Shown here piece after piece: positions 35,226 to 44,030 of a stretch of DNA of 64,000 nucleotides; the stretch's first letter is position 1, and each line of letters starts with the position of its first letter. This stretch comes from Naasia lichenicola (GTDB lineage: Bacteria > Actinomycetota > Actinomycetes > Actinomycetales > Microbacteriaceae). The translations under genes were made by a program, and so were the position numbers. The stretch covers positions 62,001-126,000 of the forward strand of contig NZ_SSSM01000001.1 of assembly GCF_004801885.1 (NCBI RefSeq). Direction: 5' to 3'. Below the pieces are notes generated by a model that was given only the letters and a program-made list of their open reading frames with translations, ran no database searches and was not told the DNA's origin.

Positions 35226-35918
35226 TCAGTTCAGGATGTTGACGGCGCGGGCGATGACCAGGGCAAGGGTCACGAACGAGGTCAGCGCATGGACGGCCAT
35301 CAGGAGCTTTGCGCGGTGGGTGAGCGGCATCACGTCGGTCGGGCTGAAGGCGATCGAGTTCGACAGGGAGAAGTACAGGTAGTCGACGTAGCCCGGCATC
35401 CAGTCCGACTTGGCAGACGAGCCCTTCGCGACCTCGACGATCGCGTCGCCGTTCTGGTCCTGCGGGAACATGAAGTCCGCAAGGGGCAGCCCGGCGCGGG
35501 CGTCCATCCGCCGTGCGACGGGGCCACCGCGGTCGAGCTCCCAGTAGATGAGCGCGAAGGCGATCACATTGGTCAGCCAGACCTGGAATCCGGCGATGAG
35601 GATGCTGACGCTGTCGGTGTCACCGCCCGCCAGGAGGCGGCTGAGCAGCACGACGAGCGCGACGGAGTTGGCGGCGAGCAGCAGTAGTCCGAGGGCGATG
35701 GAGATCATCCGCGACCACCGCGTCTCCCGATTGAGGCGTCGTGGATTGAGCACCACGATCGGGACCAGCAGGATCAGCCCGACGGCCACGACGACGTAGC
35801 GCAGCTCCGGGAAGAACGACCCGGGCAGGAGTGCATAGAGACCGAGTGCGACGAGGATGGCGATGACCGCGGGCCAGCGGTGCTCGGTCTCGACGGAGCG
35901 GGACGGATGCTGGGCCAT
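35226..35918 (-). CDS. DUF1345 family membrane protein
   Basis: A 230-residue integral membrane protein with five hydrophobic segments: about 17-35, 40-58, 75-95, 105-125 and 205-228. The DUF1345 pattern is seen in [19 protein letters not shown] and [33 protein letters not shown]. The function of the family is unknown; the C-terminal part resembles a two-helix ion-channel pore region. It has its own promoter, presumably in 35919-35951. Confidence 0.85.
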   Translation of the reverse strand: MAQHPSRSVETEHRWPAVIAILVALGLYALLPGSFFPELRYVVVAVGLILLVPIVVLNPRRLNRETRWSRMISIALGLLLLAANSVALVVLLSRLLAGGDTDSVSILIAGFQVWLTNVIAFALIYWELDRGGPVARRMDARAGLPLADFMFPQDQNGDAIVEVAKGSSAKSDWMPGYVDYLYFSLSNSIAFSPTDVMPLTHRAKLLMAVHALTSFVTLALVIARAVNILN

Positions 35919-35951
35919 GGCGCGATCGTAGGGCCTGTGCGACAGGGTCGA

Positions 35952-36000
35952 TCTCCAGAAAACGCCCGAATGACTCGATCATTTCGGCAGATTCTGGAGA
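35952..36000. terminator. nested palindrome, terminator-like
   Basis: TCTCCAGAA (35952-35960) pairs perfectly with TTCTGGAGA (35992-36000), and an inner CGAATGA/TCATTTCG pair sits at the centre. It lies immediately downstream of the DUF1345 start region and upstream of the DUF2809 stop, both leftward, so in position it could be a transcript end coming from the right or a regulatory palindrome. It ends eight bases from the DUF2809 stop codon, beyond that gene's 3' end, which favours a terminator. Confidence 0.55.
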
Positions 36001-36008
36001 ACGAGAGA

Positions 36009-36413
36009 TCACCGTCGGATTCTGCGGAGCAGACGGTCGATCGCGACGCCGGCCAGAGCGCCGACCGCGTACGGCGGCAGATCCGCCAGTGTGAACGTCG
36101 TGCCGAACAGCAGCGCGGCCGGCGGGAACGCCTCGGCCAGCTGAGCCGGCATCCCGGTCAGCTGCCACAGCTCGATCAGCGCGCAGACGACGAAGGTGGT
36201 GATGGCATCTGCGATCGCGCTGATGCGGGGGAGCCCGAACGCGATGGCCAGATAGACGAGCAGCGCGTACAGGCCGCCACCCACGACGTCGCCAGCCACC
36301 CCGTCAAGCAGTCGAGTCGAGAGGAGGCCCAGCGCGAGCACGACCAGCCCGGCGACTAGCACGCGGACCCTCGATCGCGCCGGTCGACGACTCGGAGGCG
36401 CTGGCATCGCCAC
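36009..36413 (-). CDS. DUF2809 family membrane protein
   Basis: A 134-residue protein with four hydrophobic segments; the DUF2809 pattern (GLLSTRLLDGV, GGGLYALLVYLAIAFGLP, CALIELWQLTGMP, GTTFTLADLPPYAVGALAGV) is clear. Its function is unknown; it resembles VanZ-like membrane proteins in length and topology. It lies 57 bp downstream of the alpha/beta hydrolase in the same direction, probably co-transcribed. Confidence 0.85.
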   Translation of the reverse strand: MAMPAPPSRRPARSRVRVLVAGLVVLALGLLSTRLLDGVAGDVVGGGLYALLVYLAIAFGLPRISAIADAITTFVVCALIELWQLTGMPAQLAEAFPPAALLFGTTFTLADLPPYAVGALAGVAIDRLLRRIRR

Positions 36414-36470
36414 ATCGTCGCAGACCTGCCTCGGCGATCGGCTGGCTGTGGCCCGGCGTCGGGAGTCGAA

Positions 36471-37298
36471 TCAGATCCGGTCCGCGAGGATCGCGGCGGC
36501 GAGCCGTTCGGGGCTGCGCTCGGGGATCCAGTGCAGCTCGTCGAGCTCCACGAATTCGTATGGTCCTGCGACCTGATCGCGCGTCAGCTCCGCGGCACGT
36601 CGACCGAGAGCGGCATCGCGACTGCTCCAGATGTAGCGAGTCGGCACATGGACGAGGCCGTCCCGATTCGGACGGCCACCACCCGGCAGCGCTGCCGCCC
36701 GGTACCAGTCGAGGGCGGCCGTGAGAGCGCCCGGCTCCCGCATGCGGCGGGCGTAGTCGACGGCGAAGTCGTGCGGGACTCCCGAGCGGGCGAGCAGCCC
36801 GTCGAGGCGGGGGATCATCAGGCGTTCCGGCAGCAGGGGCAGCTGGAAGAACGCGGCATAGCTGGAGCGAAGGGCTTGATCCGAGGACAGGAGAGAACGT
36901 CGGAGCGCGGTGGGGTGAGGCACCGAGACTGCGGTGAGGTGCCGCACGCGCGTCGGTGCCGCCATGGCGAGCCACCATGCGACGATGCCGCCCCAGTCGT
37001 GACCGACGACGCCTGCTCGATGCACTCCGGCCGCATCCATCAGGGCGAGCACATCGCGCGCGAGCTCGCGCCCGCGGTAGGCAGCCCGACCCTTGGGTCG
37101 GGCTCGCGGGGAGTATCCGCGCTGATCGGGTGCGAGCGTGCGGAAACCGGCGTCGTGCAGCAGCGGTGCCACCCCTCGCCAGCTCGATCTATCCGCCGGG
37201 AAGCCGTGAAGCAGGACGAGGACGGGGCCGTCCAGGGGACCGGCGTCGGTGACGTCGAAGGTCAGGCCATCGCGGGTGAATTCGGTGATGCGTGCCAT
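36471..37298 (-). CDS. alpha/beta hydrolase, epoxide hydrolase/dehalogenase-like
   Basis: A 275-residue soluble hydrolase. HGFPADRSSW forms the oxyanion hole, the nucleophile is Asp in VVGHDWGGIVAWWLA, and the terminal histidine lies in LDELHWIPERSPERLA. Asp as nucleophile places it with epoxide hydrolases, haloalkane dehalogenases and fluoroacetate dehalogenases, not with esterases. The start is ATG 37298. It lies next to tRNA-Val in the opposite direction. Substrate unknown. Confidence 0.88.
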   Translation of the reverse strand: MARITEFTRDGLTFDVTDAGPLDGPVLVLLHGFPADRSSWRGVAPLLHDAGFRTLAPDQRGYSPRARPKGRAAYRGRELARDVLALMDAAGVHRAGVVGHDWGGIVAWWLAMAAPTRVRHLTAVSVPHPTALRRSLLSSDQALRSSYAAFFQLPLLPERLMIPRLDGLLARSGVPHDFAVDYARRMREPGALTAALDWYRAAALPGGGRPNRDGLVHVPTRYIWSSRDAALGRRAAELTRDQVAGPYEFVELDELHWIPERSPERLAAAILADRI

Positions 37299-37376
37299 CT
37301 CGTGCTTCCTGTCCGCCGTCCTCGCGGTGATCGCTGCCTTCTCTAGACTTGAGCCTCCGGGCTCACCGCTCAGTCC

Positions 37377-37449
37377 GGGCTCTTAGCTCAGTTGGTAGAG
37401 CGCCTCGTTTACACCGAGGATGTCGGGGGTTCGAGTCCCTCAGGGCCCA
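37377..37449 (+). tRNA. tRNA-Val (anticodon UAC)
   Basis: Acceptor GGGCTCT pairs with AGGGCCC (one G-U), D arm GCTC/GAGC, anticodon loop TTTACAC with anticodon UAC, T arm GGGGG-TTCGAGT-CCCTC (one G-U), discriminator A; CC follows in the genome but not a full CCA. All four stems close. No integrase or foreign DNA abuts its 3' end; the marR gene ends three bases further. Confidence 0.95.
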
Positions 37450-37452
37450 CCT

Positions 37453-37917
37453 CTAACCCACCACGCCGCCCGACGGATCGCGAAGCGACGCGACGAGGCT
37501 GCGCAGCACCCGACGCGCTTCCCCCTGGTCGCGCTCGGTCAGGCCGCTCAGCATCCGCTGCTCCACCGACCGAACGGCCTCGGTCGCCTGAGCGAGGCTG
37601 CTGCGTCCCCGCGGGGTCAGCCGGGTCGGCTGCACGCGTCCGACCGCCTCGTCTGCCGGCCTGACCACGAAGCCGTCCCGCTCCAGGGACTGCAGCAGGA
37701 CGTTCATGGATTGCCGCGACACGAAGGCTCCGCGAGCGAGGTCGGAGTTGGACAGTCCCGGCCGCTGGGCGAGCAGCTCGAGGCACGAGTAGTGGGTGAC
37801 GGTCATCCCGAGCGGGCGGAGGACCGCCTCCATGGCGGCTCGGAGGGCGCTCGACGCCTCTTTCAAGAGGTAACCGAGCGAGGTGTCCAGGTCGATGCCC
37901 TGCGCAGCTTGACTCAT
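37453..37917 (-). CDS. MarR family transcriptional regulator
   Basis: A 154-residue winged-helix protein: dimerization helix (SLGYLLKEASSALRAAMEAVL), HTH LSNSDLARGAFVSRQSMNVLLQSLERDGFV (about 56-85) and the wing VRPADEAVGRVQPTRLTPRG. It is divergent from a VOC protein gene, with two palindromes between them. The first palindrome overlaps its own start codon, so it very likely represses itself and the VOC gene. Confidence 0.92.
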   Translation of the reverse strand: MSQAAQGIDLDTSLGYLLKEASSALRAAMEAVLRPLGMTVTHYSCLELLAQRPGLSNSDLARGAFVSRQSMNVLLQSLERDGFVVRPADEAVGRVQPTRLTPRGRSSLAQATEAVRSVEQRMLSGLTERDQGEARRVLRSLVASLRDPSGGVVG

Positions 37918-37963
37918 GTCAGTATTCTGACATAGCCTCGAACGATGTCACAAGGCTGACATC
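37916..37963. promoter_or_regulatory. two MarR-type operators
   Basis: Operator 1: ATGTCAG-TATT-CTGACAT (37916-37933), perfect. Operator 2: GATGTCA-6 nt-TGACATC (37944-37963), perfect. Both share the TGTCA/TGACA core, and their centres are 29 bp apart, about three helical turns. They fill the 65-bp space between the divergent marR and VOC genes. Confidence 0.85.
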
Positions 37964-37982
37964 GAAGACAAGGAGCATCATC

Positions 37983-38351
37983 ATGACCGTCACGGGACCC
38001 CATTTCATCTCTCTGCAGGTGCGCGATCTCGAGCGCTCGGCCGCGTTCTACGAGCAGTACCTGGGCCTCACGCGATCGCCGGCCGGCCCGCCGCATGCCG
38101 TCGTGTTCGACACCGAGCCCGTCGCGTTCGCGGTGCGCGACCTCGTTCCCGGCGTCGACCTCGACGCAGTCGCTCAGCCCGGAATCGGCGCGGCGATCTG
38201 GCTGCACGCCACCGATCCTCAGACGATCCACGACGAGCTCGCGGCCGCGGGCGCAACGATCGTCAGCGCGCCGATCGACGGTCCGTTCGGTCGCACCTTC
38301 ACCTTCGCCGATCCGGACGGCTACCAGATCACTCTCCACGACCGCGCCTGA
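37983..38351 (+). CDS. VOC family (glyoxalase/bleomycin-resistance-like) protein
   Basis: A 122-residue protein of two beta-alpha-beta-beta-beta modules, with the usual start FISLQVRDLERSAAFYEQYLGL and end FTFADPDGYQITLHD. Metal ligand candidates are H6, E/Q near 55 and the C-terminal D/H region; it may be a metal-dependent lyase, dioxygenase or drug-binding protein. AAGGAG precedes the ATG by eight bases. Expression is most likely relieved when the divergent MarR protein binds a ligand. Confidence 0.88.
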   Translation: MTVTGPHFISLQVRDLERSAAFYEQYLGLTRSPAGPPHAVVFDTEPVAFAVRDLVPGVDLDAVAQPGIGAAIWLHATDPQTIHDELAAAGATIVSAPIDGPFGRTFTFADPDGYQITLHDRA

Positions 38352-38517
38352 GATGGTCTGACACGGGGGTGCCCTGAGCTCCGCCGCGCGTCGTGGAAGC
38401 GACTGCTCAAGTATCTGAGCAAAGCTCGTTTAGGCGTCTCGGGTGTGCCTGGCGTCCGGGCCGCCACAGTGAACTGGGGCCGAGATCCGGGCTCACGCGG
38501 ACGAGGACGAGGGGTCG

Positions 38518-39192
38518 ATGGGCGAGCGCGCAGACGGCACATCGTCTCCGGATGGCTCAGCGGCCGCGTCCTTCCGAACCCTTCAGCAGGCCACCGCGAT
38601 GGTGGGCGACCTCTTCGGGCGGCAGGCGGAGTGCGTGGAAGCCGCGGCCCTGCTGACCGCGACCGCGGATGAGCTGGGCCTCGTGGTGCGACCGCGAGCC
38701 GTATCCATCGCCGCGTACGTGCACGCGACGGGGCGCATGGTCGCGACGGGGGAGCGAGCTCGTGCCTTCCTCACCGATCTCGCGGGCAGCTCCGGACGGC
38801 CGATGACGACGAACGACATCGCGCCGGACAATCCGGCGATGGACGGCTCGGAATTCCAGCGCGCGGGCCACATGGTGGTCAGTGTCGGCGACCCGGCGCT
38901 CGTCCTGGATCCGACCTTTCGGCAGTTCGCCTTCGCCGGACTGCCGCCGGTGAGCCTGGTGGCGTCGGTGGCGGATGATGCTCCGGCGACGGGCTATTGG
39001 CACCTCGACCTCGCGGGATTCAGCGTCACCTACTTCATCGAGGACGGCAATTCCGGATGGCAGGAGGTCTTCGCGCGGATCCTGCCCGAATGGAGGCCTC
39101 TGGCGCGCGAGCTCGCCGAGCATCTGCGACTCGGCCGGTCTGCCGAGCGGGTCGGCCTGCGCCAGATCGAGATCCCGCGTCGATCGGACTGA
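38518..39192 (+). CDS. transglutaminase-like fold protein (unassigned)
   Basis: A 224-residue soluble protein I cannot place in a named family. A Cys-His-Asp order in the spacing of transglutaminase/papain-like folds is visible: C39 at the start of a long helix (ECVEAAALLTATADELGL), H118 in RAGHMVVSV and D131 in LVLDPTFRQF. The helix after Cys, the GHxVV strand and the LDPT turn are typical of transglutaminase-like proteins of unknown function. It has a GAGGGG Shine-Dalgarno sequence. It is convergent with the next hydrolase gene. Activity is inference from these three residues. Confidence 0.6.
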   Translation: MGERADGTSSPDGSAAASFRTLQQATAMVGDLFGRQAECVEAAALLTATADELGLVVRPRAVSIAAYVHATGRMVATGERARAFLTDLAGSSGRPMTTNDIAPDNPAMDGSEFQRAGHMVVSVGDPALVLDPTFRQFAFAGLPPVSLVASVADDAPATGYWHLDLAGFSVTYFIEDGNSGWQEVFARILPEWRPLARELAEHLRLGRSAERVGLRQIEIPRRSD

Positions 39193-39199
39193 GGCGCGT

Positions 39200-39994
39200 T
39201 CAGGCGCCTCGGGCGAACGCATCCACAGCGTCTGCGACCTGGCGCGGCCTCATGACAGGGGAGTGGTGCGAGACGTCGGCCGTGAGCACCGTGACCTGGG
39301 AGTTGCGCGCCCAGCTGCGCAGATTGACGCCGTACTCCGGACGGTCGCGCAGACCGACAAGCAGCAGCGTCCGCGTCCCCAGGCGTGCCAGATCATCGTC
39401 GATGCCGGATCGCTCGATCACGTTCCGCAGGCTGAGCTCTCGTGAGCGCAGGCTGTGGCGGCTGATCCGGAAGAAGGTGATGGTCGGCAGGAGACTCCAG
39501 CCGAACTGGCGAAAGCGCGAGTCCAGCAGGAAGCGGTACACCCGCCCGGTCCTTCGAAGCACCGCCCTCGCCTCCTGCGCATCTCGATAGAGCGGGGGAT
39601 TCAGGAGGACGAGCGCCTCCACGCGCTGCTCGTGCTCGAGCGCGTAGCGCGCGGCGATCAGCGCACCCATCGAGTGGCCCACCAGCAGGAACGGCTGGCG
39701 CAGACCGAGCCGGGCGACGACCGAATCGATGTAGGCGACGTGTTCCGGATATCCGTACCGCGAGCGCTGCGGCTTGGGGGCGAGTCCGAAGCCGAGCAGG
39801 TCCACGGCGATCACCCGATACCCGGAAGCGACGAGATGGGGCTCGAGCCGGTTCCAGTATCCGGAGGAGGCCAGGAAGCCGTGCAGCAGCACGATGACGG
39901 GGCCCGTGCCGCCGCTGTCCCGCACGGAGCGCATGCGGGTCGGGGAGGAGCTGCGCGGCATCGGCCATGCGTCCGGTGTCAGCCGTGTGTTCAC
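39200..39994 (-). CDS. alpha/beta hydrolase
   Basis: A 264-residue hydrolase. HGFLASSGYWNRL gives the oxyanion site, S in LLVGHSMGALIAARYAL is the nucleophile, and a histidine in DVSHHSPVM near the end completes the triad. The Ser nucleophile suggests an esterase, lipase or C-C hydrolase. The start is GTG 39994. Eight bp separate its stop from the convergent transglutaminase-like gene. Substrate unknown. Confidence 0.88.
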   Translation of the reverse strand: MNTRLTPDAWPMPRSSSPTRMRSVRDSGGTGPVIVLLHGFLASSGYWNRLEPHLVASGYRVIAVDLLGFGLAPKPQRSRYGYPEHVAYIDSVVARLGLRQPFLLVGHSMGALIAARYALEHEQRVEALVLLNPPLYRDAQEARAVLRRTGRVYRFLLDSRFRQFGWSLLPTITFFRISRHSLRSRELSLRNVIERSGIDDDLARLGTRTLLLVGLRDRPEYGVNLRSWARNSQVTVLTADVSHHSPVMRPRQVADAVDAFARGA

Positions 39995-40105
39995 CTGCTC
40001 TTCATCTCCTGATCAGCGCCCGAATCACTGCGTTCGCATCGGGCGGATAGCGTCGGCCGCGATGACGATGATGCGACAGCTTGACAGGACCGGGAGTCGT
40101 TCCGC

Positions 40106-41287
40106 TTGACAGATATCGACGAGTCGACGAGCGGGACGGACCACCGCAGCGAACAGCTCCGGGTCGCCGTCGTCAGCGAGTCGCCGCTGAGCGACATGAA
40201 CGGCGTGACCACCAGCGTGCGGCAGGCGCTCAAGCATCTGCGTGCGCAGGGGCACGAGGCGATCGTCGTCTGCCCGAAGCCGGCCCCGAAGTCGTTCGCA
40301 GGCTTCGAGGTCGTCACGACCAACTCGATCCCGTTCCAAGGCTTCAACCTCGGAGTGCCCGGGCCCCGGCGGGTTCCCAACGCGCTGGAGCGCTTCGCAC
40401 CCGATGTCGTGCACGTCGCCTCGCCGGCCTGGACGATCGGCCGCACCGCTCTGCTCGGGGCACGTCAGCTCGGGGTTCCATCCATCGCTGTCTACCAGAC
40501 CGACATCCCGCGCTACTCCCGGCGGTTCCGCAATCGCCTGATCACCCAGCGGGCCGAGCAGATGATGGCGGAGCTGCACAACCTGGCGACACGCAACCTC
40601 GTTCCCTCATCATCGGCCAGGGCCGACCTCATCCGGTTCGGAGTCGCAGAGCGGAGCCTGCATCAGTGGGGTCGCGGGGTCGACACGATCCGGTTCAGCC
40701 CCGATCGTCGCGACTCGGACAAGGTGGCCCGGCTCCGGGAGTCGGTGCTGCGGGGCAGGCGCGGTCCCATCGTCGGATACGTCGGTCGACTCGCGCTCGA
40801 GAAGCAGGTCGAGCGTCTCGATGCCCTGACCGGTCTCGGCGCCTCGCTGGTGATCGTCGGCGACGGTCCCATGCGGTCGACCCTCGAAGCGCTGCTGCCC
40901 GCGGACACGGCGTTCCTCGGCGAGCTTCGGGGCAACCGGCTCGCGGACGCCTACGCGGCCCTCGACATCTTCGTGCACACGGGCACGCAGGAGACCTTCG
41001 GGCAGACGCTGCAGGAGGCGATGGCCACCGGGATCCCGGTCGTGGCGCCTGCCGCGGGCGGTCCGCTCGACATCGTGGCGGACGGGGTGACCGGGTTCCT
41101 CTACGACCCGCTCGACGATGCGGAGCTGACCGCGGTCGTCGCCGGCTTGATCGAGGAACCCGACCTTGCACGGGAGATGGGCGATCGCGGACGGATCGCC
41201 GTCGAAGGAAGGTCGTGGGCGGCGATCTGCGACGAGCTGATCGGTCACTACCGGCACGCGATGGCCGAGGTGCTTCAGCCCGCCTGA
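40106..41287 (+). CDS. GT4-type glycosyltransferase
   Basis: 393 residues from TTG 40106, with GGGAG nine to twelve bases upstream. GT-B fold: the N-terminal Rossmann domain has VVSESPLSDMNGVTTSV (acceptor loop), and the C-terminal donor domain has VGYVGRLALEKQVERL, VIVGDGPMR and the E-x7-E motif TQETFGQTLQEAMATGIPVV. It resembles the actinobacterial alpha-mannosyltransferases (MgtA/PimB-like) that use GDP-mannose at the inner membrane face to make glycolipids. Exact donor and acceptor cannot be read. Confidence 0.85.
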   Translation: MTDIDESTSGTDHRSEQLRVAVVSESPLSDMNGVTTSVRQALKHLRAQGHEAIVVCPKPAPKSFAGFEVVTTNSIPFQGFNLGVPGPRRVPNALERFAPDVVHVASPAWTIGRTALLGARQLGVPSIAVYQTDIPRYSRRFRNRLITQRAEQMMAELHNLATRNLVPSSSARADLIRFGVAERSLHQWGRGVDTIRFSPDRRDSDKVARLRESVLRGRRGPIVGYVGRLALEKQVERLDALTGLGASLVIVGDGPMRSTLEALLPADTAFLGELRGNRLADAYAALDIFVHTGTQETFGQTLQEAMATGIPVVAPAAGGPLDIVADGVTGFLYDPLDDAELTAVVAGLIEEPDLAREMGDRGRIAVEGRSWAAICDELIGHYRHAMAEVLQPA

Positions 41288-41356
41288 TCGGACGGGCGTG
41301 GCTTCGGCCTGCGACTGCACCCGGAAATGCTCGCGTCCGGTGGGATCTGATGCAGG

Positions 41357-42529
41357 ATGGCGGACGACCCCGTTTCGGAGGCGCCGGTGCCCGATCTGAC
41401 TGATGCAGCCGAGATGGCGCGCGTCGACCCCGCCCTGTTCGCCCGGGTGGCGGCGAGCTACAGCGGAGATCACGACTTGTCGGACGCCCTGTGGTGGCGG
41501 ATGCATCCGTTCGAGCCGGGGCCGAGTGGCGCGGTGTCGCCGCGTGCTCAGATGCGCGACCTGCAGGAGGCCGCCTACTCGGCAGTCAGTGATGAGGCGA
41601 TTCGGGACAGCGCGCTGGCCCGGCTGGCGGAGCTCGAGTCCGAGGTCTCGACGGAGGACGCCCAGCTGACGGACGCCCTTCGGCGAGCGATCGAGGATCG
41701 GCCCGAGCAGTCCCACCCGGATGCGACGCACGACGCGGATACTCCGCCGTCGGCCGCCGGTCGGGCCGCAGCCGGGGTCCGTGCACTGGCGCTGCCCGTC
41801 CTCCTCGCGGCGCTCGTCGGCGCAGTGGTCACGGCGGCCGTCCTGCAGACGGCCGCACCGCCAGCCGAGCTCGCTGCCGGATCCACCCCTCCGACCTCGG
41901 CGCCCGCACGCAATGCGGCGCTGGACAGGCTGCTCGACGATCAGGCAGATGGTGATCGGCCCCAGGGCGTGATCGCGACCGGGATGTTCCTCTCGGGGAT
42001 CGAGCTGAGTTCTGTCCGCAAGCTCGACGTATCGAGCGCCGATCCCGATGTCGCCGCGGACGCAGGCGCCGCCGCCGTCTACATCGCTCGTGACGTCGAC
42101 GACCTGATCTGCCTCGAGGCGCAGAGGCTCGACGGGCAGCTCGTCGAGGGCTGCGCGAAGCGGAGCGTGGTCGAGGACTCAGGACTGCGGATCACCTGGA
42201 GCGTCGCCGATCCCCTCGGCGACGCGGCGGGATCATCGTTCTCGCTGGTGAGCGTCGAACTGCGCCCCGACGGCACGATCACGACCACCCAGGCTCGATC
42301 ATCCGCGTCATCGACTCCGACCGCGGACGACGAGCTGGCGGCCAGCTATGACGGGCATGTCGCGGCATACGAATGCTTCGTTCACGCGGGCTACACGCTG
42401 TCGACGCCGCCGACCTTCGCGGAGTACGCCGCGCAGGAGGCCGGCACCAGATGGTCGCCCTGGTCGGAGGTCGTGCCCGGCTACGCCCTCGAGCGGGCAG
42501 TGGCGAACTGCGATATCCCAGCGGGGTGA
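41357..42529 (+). CDS. single-pass membrane protein with N-terminal HPxxPGPSG domain
   Basis: A 390-residue hypothetical protein. Cytoplasmic N-terminal helical domain (about 1-125) with SDALWWRMHPFEPGPSG and DLQEAAYSAV, one TM helix (about 143-166, LALPVLLAALVGAVVTAAVL) and an external domain with paired cysteines (DLICLEAQ / EGCAKR, and ECF/NCD). The same N-terminal domain, TM and a Cys pair occur in the product of 57601-58611, so they are paralogues. The topology resembles anti-sigma factors, but no sigma factor gene is adjacent. Function unknown. Confidence 0.6.
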   Translation: MADDPVSEAPVPDLTDAAEMARVDPALFARVAASYSGDHDLSDALWWRMHPFEPGPSGAVSPRAQMRDLQEAAYSAVSDEAIRDSALARLAELESEVSTEDAQLTDALRRAIEDRPEQSHPDATHDADTPPSAAGRAAAGVRALALPVLLAALVGAVVTAAVLQTAAPPAELAAGSTPPTSAPARNAALDRLLDDQADGDRPQGVIATGMFLSGIELSSVRKLDVSSADPDVAADAGAAAVYIARDVDDLICLEAQRLDGQLVEGCAKRSVVEDSGLRITWSVADPLGDAAGSSFSLVSVELRPDGTITTTQARSSASSTPTADDELAASYDGHVAAYECFVHAGYTLSTPPTFAEYAAQEAGTRWSPWSEVVPGYALERAVANCDIPAG

Positions 42530-42635
42530 GCGCCGACCGTCATCCGCGCCGCTGAAGTGATCCGCGAATTCCTGCTTCGCCGGGCTTCCGCCAGGTGGTC
42601 GATGGGTGTCGGTGGTGCTTCGTACTCTCGCATCC

Positions 42636-43460
42636 ATGGCGGAGCCGGTGGAGTGGTGGTGGGCGCGGCGGCAGTTCTCCCGCGGTGTCGACGTGCCATA
42701 CCCCGTCGGCACCTACCGGGAAGCGTGGTCGTCGTTTCCGGCTCTGATCAGGCAGTACCACCCCGAGCTGAATAGGGGCATCACCCTCACCCAGATCCCG
42801 CCCGCGGCCGAGGTGCTCCTTCAGTGGCAGTGCGAGGTCGGACACGTCTTCGTCGCGACCCCTGAGGAGCAGCGCACTCGGCCGGGCCGACAGCGGCGGC
42901 GATCCGCGTGGTGCCCGCAGTGCTCCGATGAGGCGAGCCCGCCGCGGATCCGGGTGCCCGAGGAGCCTGCGCTGCCACGACCGGCCAAGCCGCTCCGCGT
43001 CCTGTGCGCGAAGACGCCCGATGTGCCCGTGGGGGAGCCGTTCGCCTCCGCCTGCGCCCCGAAGCCGGCGTCCGTCGTGGAGGCCGAGCTGCGGGCCGGG
43101 CTGCGCGAGCGGATCGAATTCTCCGAAGGGGTCAACGCGATCCGGCTGGGGCGACCCTTCTTCGACCACCTCGAGGCGTGGCCCGACATCCTGCTGCCCG
43201 AACTGCGCGTCGCCATCGAATACGACAGCACGGGCCGGCACGGCCTCGAGCACGTGGGGTCTCGTGAGGCGGCGGACCGGCGCAAGGATCGCGCCATCCG
43301 AGCCGCGCACTGGGAGGTGGTGCGCGTGCGCACCGGCAAGCTGCCCGCGCTCGGCCCCTACGACCTGCAGGTCAGCAGCGTGACGAAGCGGACCTACACG
43401 GCGCTGATCGACCGGCTGCGCGACATCCGAGGTCTGATCGTCGATGCCTACCTCAGGTAG
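42636..43460 (+). CDS. zinc-ribbon plus PD-(D/E)xK/Vsr-like endonuclease
   Basis: 274 residues from ATG 42636 (MAEPVEWWWARRQF); GTG 42606 is an alternative with AGGTGG upstream. Residues about 20-95 form a treble-clef zinc domain of the DUF4379 type (HPELNRGIT, WQCEVGHVF, WCPQCS). The C-terminal 130 residues carry a very-short-patch-repair-like nuclease pattern: ILLPELRVAIEYDSTGRHG (catalytic Glu/Asp), RRKDRAIRAAHWEVVRVRTG. It probably cuts DNA, target unknown. It is convergent, six bases apart, with a GIY-YIG nuclease gene. Confidence 0.75.
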   Translation: MAEPVEWWWARRQFSRGVDVPYPVGTYREAWSSFPALIRQYHPELNRGITLTQIPPAAEVLLQWQCEVGHVFVATPEEQRTRPGRQRRRSAWCPQCSDEASPPRIRVPEEPALPRPAKPLRVLCAKTPDVPVGEPFASACAPKPASVVEAELRAGLRERIEFSEGVNAIRLGRPFFDHLEAWPDILLPELRVAIEYDSTGRHGLEHVGSREAADRRKDRAIRAAHWEVVRVRTGKLPALGPYDLQVSSVTKRTYTALIDRLRDIRGLIVDAYLR

Positions 43461-43466
43461 GGGCGT

Positions 43467-44030
43467 TCAGCGGATCGCCGTCGCCTCCGCCATCCAGCGC
43501 CGCCAGCGGTCCCAGGGATCGACGCCGCCCGCGAGCACATCCACGTGCGCCCGGATCTCGTCCGTCAGGTGGAACCACTCGCTGGTGCCCGCACGGGCAC
43601 TGTGGAACTGCTGGTGCCGGCGATGCTCCAGGCGGCGATCGCCGCGTTCGAAGGCGAGCACCTCGTCGTGCCAGAGCGCCGCGAAGCGCTGGCGTGGGCT
43701 GACGGTGGTGCCGATCTTCACCCGATCGCCGTATCGGAGGTAGTACACGACGTCCACGCGGGGCGCCGCGAACTCGGCGTCGGGATGCTCGCCGTAAGGC
43801 CATTCGCAGACCGCGCAGGTCCAGCCCGTGGGAAGGCGGATTCCGAGCCGGGAGCCGCAGAGCACACACGGTTCGGGCAATGGGTCGCTCGCTCCGTGCT
43901 GCAACCCGTGGAGCTCTGCGGCGATGGCGAGGTGATCGGCGCAGAGCGAGATGGCCGCCGGATCGTCGCTCGCGCTCAGGCAACCCGGGATGGCGCAGGT
44001 CGACGGATCGGCGTCGGAGGAAGCGACCAT
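43467..44030 (-). CDS. GIY-YIG nuclease family protein (T5orf172/MUG113-like) with zinc ribbon
   Basis: 187 residues. The N-terminal half has Cys pairs C-VL-C and C-AV-C (about 55-74) that form a zinc ribbon. The C-terminal half is the nuclease: VYYLRYGDRVKIGTT (GIY-YIG core YYL...KIG), an Arg in SPRQRF, and the conserved EHRRHQQFHSARAGTSEWFHLT with the metal-binding Glu. It may act on DNA ends or structures. It faces the zinc-ribbon endonuclease gene, six bases apart. Confidence 0.82.
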   Translation of the reverse strand: MVASSDADPSTCAIPGCLSASDDPAAISLCADHLAIAAELHGLQHGASDPLPEPCVLCGSRLGIRLPTGWTCAVCEWPYGEHPDAEFAAPRVDVVYYLRYGDRVKIGTTVSPRQRFAALWHDEVLAFERGDRRLEHRRHQQFHSARAGTSEWFHLTDEIRAHVDVLAGGVDPWDRWRRWMAEATAIR

